Of a DNA stretch of 23,640 nt, positions 16,003 to 23,640 are shown piece by piece; within the stretch, counting starts at the first letter, position 1; every line of letters starts with the position of its first letter. Location of the stretch: the NCBI GenBank assembly GCA_900660155.1, contig CABFPE010000116.1:1487651-1511290 (forward strand), given 5' to 3'. The stretch is from Hofstenia miamia. Taxonomy: Eukaryota; Xenacoelomorpha; Acoela; Hofsteniidae. The translations under genes and the position numbers were made by a program. The notes under the pieces were generated by a model, which was not told the DNA's origin, searched no databases, and saw only the letters and a list, made by a program, of their open reading frames with translations.

Positions 16003-18795
16003 TATGGAACCTGAATTTTTTTGAAAAACAAATGTTACACATTTTCTATTAATAAGAATAATGCATGTAGATAAAAATATATTAAAATGAATTAACAAAT
16101 TAAACAAAATTTGAAATATTTTAAAGTAAAGGCATAATATTTTTTCAGGATATTTTTGGAATTCCCCCTTTGATATGTTCAATTTTTGGGTTTTAAAATG
16201 ACTTAATTTTTCGCAAGAATTATGCACAAATACATTTTTATTGCATTGGAATTGTCAGTGGTAAAATTTTTGCCTCAGTATTTTACTTAATTGAATCCTC
16301 CACAGTTGTACTGGGACCAGTGAAGAGGGTGATGGGAATAAGGTCTTTCATAATTGAATGGGTTGAAGCGGGACAAAAATTTATTGCTGATTATCTAATA
16401 CATGCGTACATTTTTTGTTTTCACATGAATCATAGCTGAATTGGATAATCAAGTTAAATAACTTGTTTTTCAGAAGGAAATTTTATAATCGAGTTCTTCA
16501 AAGAAACCGATGTGTTCAATAAAATTAGTTTACAATTAAAAGTTTGAAATTGCGTTTAACAATGGTACAAACTGAGACCAGAGGTCAAGGTGTGTGGGAT
16601 GGGCGTGGGACAAAAATTCCCGTTCCAGGACAAGCCTAGACTCCTCGGTTTAACAGTAAAAACTCATTGTCATTATTTCATTATTATAGTAATTGTGCAG
16701 TCCTAGTTACCCATTTTAAGCTTTCACCAGTTGCTGAATTCAGTTGAGACATATTGATAAAAAGGCAACAAATGGTCAGTTACAAATATTTTATAAATGT
16801 TGAAACCATATGTTCTTGTGGATAGGGTTTGTGAAAAAGAATATTAGAGACAGTAAATGAAAGTTTGGAAAACCTACTAATACACATTCTAATAGAAATA
16901 GCATTAAACCTGCATTGCATAGTGAAAGTATATTTCAAAGTGTTACTCATTTTCTTTAACTTTGTTGAAAACATTGGAAATATCGAAAGAAAGATATTAC
17001 TGTTCTGAGTTTTGATCATATGTATTTATATGTGTATAGAAGCTATGGTAGAAATATATTTCTAGGTTATTTTTTACAGTGATGGCAATAATTTTTTGAA
17101 TAATTTATTAAAAGGGCTACAAATTTAAAAAAATGTCCGTTTTGTTTATTTGCATAGAATGATCGCTATTTGATTCTTATACTTACATTTCAAAGTAATT
17201 TCGATATTAACTCCGAATAATACGGTTCTGGTTGGGACTTTGCTTACCTGCATTTTCCTATTTGAATTTTTTTGTAAAAATTTTTGTTTTAATAGAATTT
17301 TCTTAGCTACCTCTCTCAAAAAAACAATAGAATAGATACGTTCATTAAAATGATATTTTAATGGATTTTGTATGTAAAAAATTTAAAATAATTACTTTCG
17401 AGATGTGGCAAAGTGCTAGTATGTCCATTTTAAAGTATTAATAAATACTTTCAGCACGTCAATTACCTTTCAATACAATGCATAATTGTATATTAAATAG
17501 AAAGTTAGTTTTACAAAATAACTCGTCTAACATTGAAAAACACACCATACATTTAACATGACAAGATGCAACTTTCGACACTTTAATTACCACCATATCA
17601 TATTTACACCAGCGCTGGTAGGTAAATTTTGTCAATGACTAATATTGAAAGGAAGCATTTATCAAAAAATTAAATTTCTGGTAAGTTTGCTTGGGTTGAG
17701 GAAAAGTACTTAGCATCCGCTTATAGGACAAGACAATTAGATATGCAGTAGACAATTACAAAAACAAATACAGTATTGAAAGAAACCGCAAGATTGGCCA
17801 CCAATCATAATGAAAAACCCCAGATTGGAAATATTAAAATCATCACATAATTAATTATTTAACAATATAAAATTCCATTTTGTTTTGGGAAAGGTGCGCT
17901 ATTCAAACATACCATTCGTCAAAAGACAACAATATATCTACCGCCATTGTATGGCTCCAACTATAAATAATAAAAATCTTAGTGTTCTTTGAAAAATTTA
18001 TGAATACATTTTGTTCGCTTATGAAGATTGTGTTGCTTTGGTCTTATTATTGCTTTGGAAGGTGTGGGTTACTAAATACCATCATAGATTGGTGGTTCAA
18101 ACATTTGGGAGTGTAGGTATAAATGCCAACTACAATGAGACTTTGGGTGTGCTGATCAGTAAATATTGGACCACTTTCAGATATATTCCAGGCGAATGAT
18201 ATTTCTGGCGCAAAAACACTTGAATCCTCTATTTGAATTTTTCCAATGATCAACTTCATTATGTCACAAATAATAGTTTATGGATGAAGTCTTTGACAAT
18301 GCAGCCCAGACATAATAACTATATTTCAAATTACTGAAAGTTAACCTACACAAAAATATACAATAATTGCATACAATTTATCCTAGCTAGTAGAATTGGC
18401 AAGTTTGACTTCCCTTTAGTTCTGAGAAAATTCTTGAAAATGTCAATGGGCTGTGAAAAGCCTATTTGGCTCATAAGACGCCTTTATATAGTGACCTCCT
18501 TCTTAGGTTAATTTTTCGCTTTCTTTAAGAACAAAGAATTTTATAAATGAATTGTTCAAAATGTAGGTATCAATTTACAAGTTAAAATAAAAGCTGAAAT
18601 CATATTGAATTTATCAATTAAACATCCTGGTAAACAATGGGGTTCAAATTTCAGAATAGTATGATCATTATGTTTAGGAAAGCGATTAGCGGTAATAGTA
18701 ATTGTACATGAGGAATATCAATTAGTTAAACCTGTTATTCAATCCTTTAACCTTAAATAAGTATTGTTTTGAACTGTAGAAGTTTGTATCAGTTT
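16003..18795. other. Long AT-rich non-coding stretch
   Basis: No gene is supported. A GC-rich islet at 16590-16640 reads, on the minus strand, TAGGCTTGTCCTGGAACGGG, in the style of a hAT terminus, and GGGACAAAAATT occurs twice (about 16371 and 16607). A good splice-donor-like CAG/GTAAGC lies on the minus strand near 17250, but no exon leads into it. Frames around 18011-18259 on both strands are open for 60-70 codons but match nothing I know. Confidence 0.4.
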
Positions 18796-19140
18796 TTATA
18801 TATCATACTGTAAATCACAAAAAACTGAAATTAAAAGTTGAGTAAATTTTCGACATAAATCGATGTTTTCGTCACTTCCGTGAACGCTAAGAATAGTTTG
18901 AGTGCAAAATTTAACATTTTTCACAGTTAAAATTCGGCAAAGCAGCAGTTTTCTGCTAATTACATCAGAGTAATACATGCCTTCATTCAGGGCATTTGCA
19001 GCATAAAAGCTAAAAAGAAATGCTTGGCAATTAACAATTATTCTCCTCAAGCCAAACATACACAGCAGGTTATCGCCGCAAGGTGTTAAATCAATTTCGT
19101 CGAACCGGTTAAGTTTTTTGAAAAACCACACTAAATCATT
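18796..19140 (-). CDS. Unassigned candidate 3'-terminal exon
   Basis: A frame of 114 codons is open on the minus strand from 19140 to the TAA ending at 18796. There is no ATG near its beginning (the first is well inside, CMFGLRR), but an AG acceptor (AAATGATTTAG) ends at 19132, so a 3'-terminal exon is the natural model. The product is varied in composition: FDEIDLTPCGDNLL, then the hydrophobic IIVNCQAFLFSFYAANAL, RKLLLCRILTVKNVKF, and a C-terminal KFTQLLISVFCDLQYDI. Two hydrophobic segments with this order vaguely recall the last part of arthropod gustatory or odorant receptors, but the usual TYhhhhhQF ending does not align well. I do not assign a family. No upstream exon is convincing. Confidence 0.3.
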   Translation of the reverse strand, partial: NDLVWFFKKLNRFDEIDLTPCGDNLLCMFGLRRIIVNCQAFLFSFYAANALNEGMYYSDVISRKLLLCRILTVKNVKFCTQTILSVHGSDENIDLCRKFTQLLISVFCDLQYDI

Positions 19141-20270
19141 TCAAAGTTTGAGTAAAAAATTTTATTCAAATGTAATAATTTCCATTTTAGATTCCATTTA
19201 TTGATAAATGAGTTGCAAATGAAATTGCGTATATACTGTCAGAATACCAGTTCACATCAAGGCATCGCAGTGCAAAAGCTTTAGCTTGCTTAAATATGAA
19301 AGCTAAATTCTTTGTTTGATGCCGTTTTCAATTAAACTTTTTAATTGGTCAAACCACGGATGAAATAGTTACTGAGGCGGAGTCATGATACGTGTCGGTT
19401 TGAATTTCCCTGCATATTAGATGAAACTAAGCACACTAAAATGGTTACATATAGGAGCAGCAGTATTATCTGATTCTACGAAAACATTTTCAATTCTGAA
19501 AATATTTTTGAATTATAATCTACAGTAGGGATTGAAATTCCATAGGGTTTATATTAAAGTCATTGTGAAAATAAAATGAATTTTTCGGATCCAGTACAAA
19601 AACCACATCAGCGGTCAATATTTTCTTTGTCCTAGCCAGCTAGGACATTTAAATGCCAAATAGTTAACTTGTGATGTCAAGGAGGCATACACAATTCATA
19701 CGTTTTGCCTTAAACTGTTGCTGCATATATATTTAGTGGAAAACTAATGCTAGATGGGTAAAAATGTTTAGTATTAATTTAGCCCTTTCTTTCCAAAGGC
19801 ATTTATGTCAAGCAATAATCGTTTTTAAAAGTAACTCTGCTTCATTTAATATATCCTCTAAATAAAATTCGTATTGCTGTTTTTCAAATCTCGTCGATTT
19901 TTGTACCAATGATAGTTAAGGTAATTCGATTAATTTTTCCTCAGTAAAAATAGGTTTTTTATTCTCAAAATAAATTGCTTTACCTATAAAAAGCTTCGAT
20001 ACCACAAAATGCATGTTTCTAAACAGTGAATATTACTCTGTTTTCATTCAATGTATAAAGAACTACCAATTGTGTGTCTATGTTAATTATTCCAGCACAA
20101 TGCCTAAACGCCACCACAATGAAATTTATAGTGCGGATCAAACATGAGGTATTGGTTAAATGAGGCTTAAAAATGTGAAATAACGAAATTATTGTATTTG
20201 TATTTCTTAGTTTTGAAGTGTCATTTTTTATTTGATTCAAATGCGATGATAAATAATGAATGTGAAATTT
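19141..20270. other. Non-coding stretch
   Basis: A minus-strand frame at 20240-20019 (FIVVAFRHCAGIINIDTQLV) is hydrophobic and could in principle be an exon upstream of 18796-19140, but no splice pair links them. Nothing else is visible. Confidence 0.35.
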
Positions 20271-20880
20271 ATCCTCGCTGTGATAGAATTCCTTGGGTTT
20301 GCTTACGCTCCGTGAGCCTCATTAATAAACCGGGATGTGTATCGTTTTTTTGTTGAAACAGTTACAGATTGCTATTTTTGTTTACAGTTATTTCTTTCCC
20401 ATTTTGTTGAATCAGTTGATACCTCGTAATTTATAATTCAGAAGCCAGGAATTTATTGATGATTTCATTAGAAACAATAATATTTTGTCAGCCTCCTGAA
20501 ACTTAGTTAACGCCTCAGACAAAAGAATCTTGCGATAACATTCAAATTTATGCCTTAATTTACGTCTCTTTTAATTGACGTTAATTTGCCATTCAAATTA
20601 TTTTTCTGTTAAAAGGAATGATTAGTCTATCAAGAAACAATTATATCGTTACTTCACGTCAATCGTGTGGGATGGAATATTTATGAATTTTGGCGCCATT
20701 TATCTATCAGAAGAAATTAGTTATGTAAAGTTTATCTTCTTCGATAAATATTGTTCCATTTAGTATCAATTTAAAACATTTACCATGTTGTGAATCTTAT
20801 ATGTTATTGAAGTACTATAAAACTTTAATCAAGCCATCAGCAGTAGTAGTAGTTATTAATTAAATTACATATATTACATT
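20271..20880. promoter_or_regulatory. Possible cis-regulatory block
   Basis: The stretch has no open frame but is dense in known-factor cores: a palindromic E2F-like TTTTGGCGCC (20688-20697), facing GATA cores in TTATCTTCTTCGATAA (20733-20748), several TAAT homeodomain cores and a TGTTTAC forkhead core (about 20378-20384). Density alone proves little in AT-rich DNA, so this is only a pointer. Confidence 0.2.
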
Positions 20881-20897
20881 TTTCAATGTGCCCTTAA

Positions 20898-21129
20898 CTC
20901 TAGAACTCTCCTGCTAGTGACAGTTGCCACTTTTTAGATTCAAAGTTCTGTCTTGAAGCTATTTGAACATCATTTTCTTTGAATTTTTGTTATATTAAAT
21001 ATGTTGCTCTTTAAAATACTATCTGTCTTCAATAAAGCTTTTTGCAATAAACCTATTGATTTTTTTAATAGTGACAATTGTCACTAGCAAGGTAGTTAAA
21101 GAGTGCGTAAGAGCAAGGCTATTCTAGGG
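20898..21129. mobile_element. piggyBac-type MITE at TTAA
   Basis: The 232-bp block lies between TTAA copies (20894-20897 and 21130-21133), the piggyBac target site. The left end reads CTCTAGAAC and the right end, inverted, CCCTAGAAT, both close to the piggyBac terminus CCCTAGAA. Inside, TGCTAGTGACAGTTGCCACT (20912-20931) recurs inverted with two changes at 21069-21088, where it forms an 18-bp perfect palindrome (21069-21086). There is no coding capacity, so it is a non-autonomous element. Confidence 0.82.
21069..21086. repeat. Perfect 18-bp palindrome inside the piggyBac MITE
   Basis: TAGTGACAATTGTCACTA reads the same on both strands, and its inverted partner lies at the other end of the element. 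It may be a subterminal transposase-binding site. Confidence 0.75.
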
Positions 21130-21133
21130 TTAA

Positions 21134-22571
21134 AGGTGATTAATCCGGCATAACTGATTAGTTTTATTTACTTTATATTCAATATGTTTCATTAGGAACA
21201 ACATATGATAATTGCAATATGTACAAAATGCACAATATTGGAATTTTCAAATCAAGGAATAATCTATGTAAGATTCTGAATTCAGGGAATTTCCAAAAAA
21301 CATTTCAAATGTAATATTGGTTACACTATTGATCCCATGTTTAGACCTGAGAATTTTATTGGAAATGTGTTTTCTTGGACTCCTCAAGCCTGGGGAGGAA
21401 GGATTTCGTCCCAATCTAACTCTAATATACTTCATATAAGCACTTGCAATGTTCAGTAATTTGATTGATGACATCATTAAATCTCGAAACTTGTATTTTT
21501 TAAACAGGTTAAATCATGATTTTAACAGTTGGAAATTATGGATTTCCTTAGAATTTTCTTAGCTTTTCAAATACAATTTTCTTCCAAATTTTATATGCTT
21601 CTTAAACTAGCAAGTCTATCCAAAAATGGGCAAACATTTGGAAAATTGTTATTAGGGGATTGTGATCCCCAAATTTCACTAGAATGTCTCACGACTTTTT
21701 GAGCAATAATCAAAGCCATCCCCCCCCCTCCCCCCACCAACTCAAAGTCGAATATTCTTAAGTGGGGGTAACCATTGCGCAAGAAACCATTGAATGGAAA
21801 TGCATTTCAACAAGACTACAATGAACGTGTCTACTGAACAACTGTAGAAGTTTTTGACTATCTACTTAAACATTGGAAATTAATTACTCTTATTTCTAAG
21901 ATTTGTTGAATTAGTGGTTAGTTATTTTTCGTCAAAAATGAATGCGAATATCCTTGTATACTTGAAAATATTGGCATTGTAAATCTTGAATGATGATACT
22001 ACTATATATTATTTATAAAAATGGTTCAGTATCTTTAAAATTGTAAAGGATTCAATTTTTTGTAGTAGAGATGAGATTGTGAGACATAATATGCACCAGA
22101 CCCGGAAACATTTCTGGGCATAGGTTGTGAGAAATTCCAATATTCCTCGTAATAGTTTTTATTGGTGTGTGCTAAATGTTCAAAGTGCAAATCTTTGAAC
22201 TGATATCATTTTGGGGTTAAAATATCATCTAGTAATTTTATTAAATAGGAATTCATTAGTTCAATTTAACTCCACAGGCTATCGCAATAAATTTAACCCG
22301 ATTCAAATGCTCTTTAGTAAGAAATCAACCAACAAAATATATATACAAAATGGAAACCCACTTTAAAGGGAACTTAAATATTTGCACACTTGTATGCATT
22401 TATGTTCATATAAAAATCTAAACAATGTTCAGTTTCAAAAAAATTAGTAAGCATACGTCATGCATTATTTTTCAATGCCCCAAATGAAATATGTTCCACA
22501 AAATATAATGAAATTTGATATGATTGTCAATGCTTAAGTAAGATGTCCTTTGTGGTACATAAGAAAATATA
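21134..22571. other. Non-coding stretch with one G/C run
   Basis: No gene is supported. At 21720-21738 a run of nine C, T, six C, A, CC stands out, and a G5 run with inverse sequence lies at 21762-21769. The rest is AT-rich without clear repeats. Confidence 0.5.
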
Positions 22572-22592
22572 CAGGGTGTTCGGAAGCCCTGG
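22572..22592 (+). mobile_element. Lone Tc1/mariner-like terminus
   Basis: TA-CAGGGTGTTCGGAAGCCCTGG resembles the CAGGGTGTTCGGAAAGTCCC ends common to a group of Tc1/mariner-like elements in invertebrates. The opposite end was not found nearby, so it is a truncated relic at best. Confidence 0.35.
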
Positions 22593-23295
22593 ACAGTTAT
22601 TTTTCAATGTAGGCTTTAAAACTATTTATATTTTTTTGCATCCATACCTCAAGATAACAAATGAATTGAAAAATTTATTGTACTTCATCTGGGAAGAAGT
22701 TCACTTGTTTAGACAGTGGCGAAATTGAAATTGAAATTAGTTAAAAAATTTAATTTTGTCAGACTTTATAAACAGCTATATTTGTCAAATATAAATATTA
22801 ATATACATATATATATATATTTTTTTTCTAAATTAATTTGTAATGGTTGTTTCTGAAAATCAGCACTAGCTAGGAAGATTTAATTTTTAATCTCATATGT
22901 TAATTTTGCAAGGTAGGTTCCTTAGTTCATTTAAGACAGGTAAAGCCGCGGGTTAATCCCATTACTAAAAAATATAGGAAAAATGTTAATGTTCGATTCT
23001 TTCTGAAGATTTCAAAGTGCTATCATGTTGGAATTTTTCAATTTTTTTCCTTGTACACTTAAAATACACTACGTTAGGATCGCTCAAAACAATAATGTAG
23101 ACGATGATTTGATTTAAAACTTTTCAATTAAGAAAAGACTCGTCTCCTTGAGCCTAAGTAGTTATTATTTTTAATTGATTATTGCAACTATTTTTTCTTT
23201 CAACAAATTTTGAACAACAGTATATTATATGAAGCTACTGTGGTTGTCATAAAATAACAATTTTTACAATGTAATCAATACTAATGACATGCCTT

Positions 23296-23298
<3 letters not shown>
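22593..23298. other. AT-rich stretch
   Basis: Nothing is visible apart from a short (AT)n tract at 22807-22820 followed by a T run. Confidence 0.55.

Positions 23299-23335
<37 letters not shown>
23299..23335. repeat. (TA)n microsatellite
   Basis: A pure TA tract of about 37 bases. Confidence 0.95.
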
Positions 23336-23337
<2 letters not shown>

Positions 23338-23548
23338 TGTATATATGAAGCTAATCCCATACAAAATTTTTAGTTATATGCTTCAATGACAATATATTTA
23401 TAAAAATTCCATTAGGTTTATTAGTTCTCTTGCAAACAAACTTAAAATTGTTTGGAAGACCCTCAAGTGAAACTAACTTTCTATTTCAAACTATTGGGGA
23501 AGTAGTATTAATAACTTGTTATAGCTTTTACAATTGATGGTAAATATT

Positions 23549-23571
23549 ATATATATATATATATATATATA
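23549..23571. repeat. (AT)n microsatellite
   Basis: A pure AT tract of about 23 bases. Confidence 0.93.
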
Positions 23572-23606
23572 AAGGTAGCAAAAAGTGAAATATATACTCT
23601 TTCACT

Positions 23607-23610
<4 letters not shown>

Positions 23611-23640
<30 letters not shown>
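23611..23640. repeat. (AT)n microsatellite at the window end
   Basis: The AT tract runs to the end of the window and may continue beyond it. Confidence 0.93.

Noticed and set aside
16590..16640. GC-rich islet with GGGACAAAAATT repeated at 16371 as a complete hAT element
   Set aside because: One end looks hAT-like, but I could not find a matching inverted end or an 8-bp target copy, so no element is called.
15982..17019. Minus-strand frames at 15982-16227 and 16780-17019
   Set aside because: Composition is that of random AT-rich DNA, with no motif or splice support.
18620..18660. GGTTCAAATTTC as a tRNA T-arm
   Set aside because: No A box or acceptor stem at the right distance, so no tRNA gene is supported.
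21247..21782. Minus-strand frames at 21247-21477 and 21591-21782
   Set aside because: No family pattern; the second translates the G run into poly-glycine, a compositional effect.
1..23640. CRISPR array, prophage, operon or toxin module
   Set aside because: There are no regularly spaced direct repeats with unique spacers and no bacterial gene organisation; the sequence is animal genomic DNA.

Overview
This is AT-rich DNA from an animal genome, probably an invertebrate. There are no operons, Shine-Dalgarno sites or dense coding. The one convincing host gene is a forkhead transcription factor, and the rest is mostly non-coding sequence carrying many old transposon fragments. The forkhead protein is of the FoxQ2 class and ends in an EH1-like co-repressor motif, as reported for cnidarian and protostome FoxQ2 proteins. 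Composition and repeat content would suit a hydrozoan cnidarian or an AT-rich arthropod such as an arachnid. The species cannot be fixed from this sequence.

Layout. 1-1000: a solo LTR with a 4-bp target duplication, then a short THAP zinc-finger reading frame, then a possible transposon end. 2360-4300: degenerate sequence with one GC-rich islet resembling a hAT end. 4672-6046: a complete but inactivated Tc1-type transposon with TA target site, followed at once by the 3' end of a non-LTR retrotransposon (6068-6478). 6711-6926: a small MITE with near-perfect inverted ends. 7262-8140: a decayed hAT element with 8-bp target duplications. 8241-10780: little visible except a possible tRNA-derived SINE scrap. 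10781-12792: two more non-LTR retrotransposon 3' ends on the minus strand, each running into an (AAT)n tract. 13755-13931: an orphan open frame. 14490-15600: the FoxQ2 gene, intronless, with a readable core promoter and a possible Pumilio site after the stop. 15600-20890: mostly featureless, with one unassigned candidate 3'-terminal exon (minus strand, 18796-19140) and a possible cis-regulatory block. 20898-21129: a piggyBac-type MITE at TTAA. 21700-23640: a G/C run, a lone Tc1/mariner-like terminus and long (TA)n tracts.

Only FoxQ2 looks able to make a full functional product. The transposon genes are broken by frameshifts, stops or truncation. I did not find a new multi-gene system. The most useful observations are the FoxQ2 locus architecture, the short non-autonomous elements with clear ends, and the repeated pairing of truncated retrotransposon tails with microsatellites.
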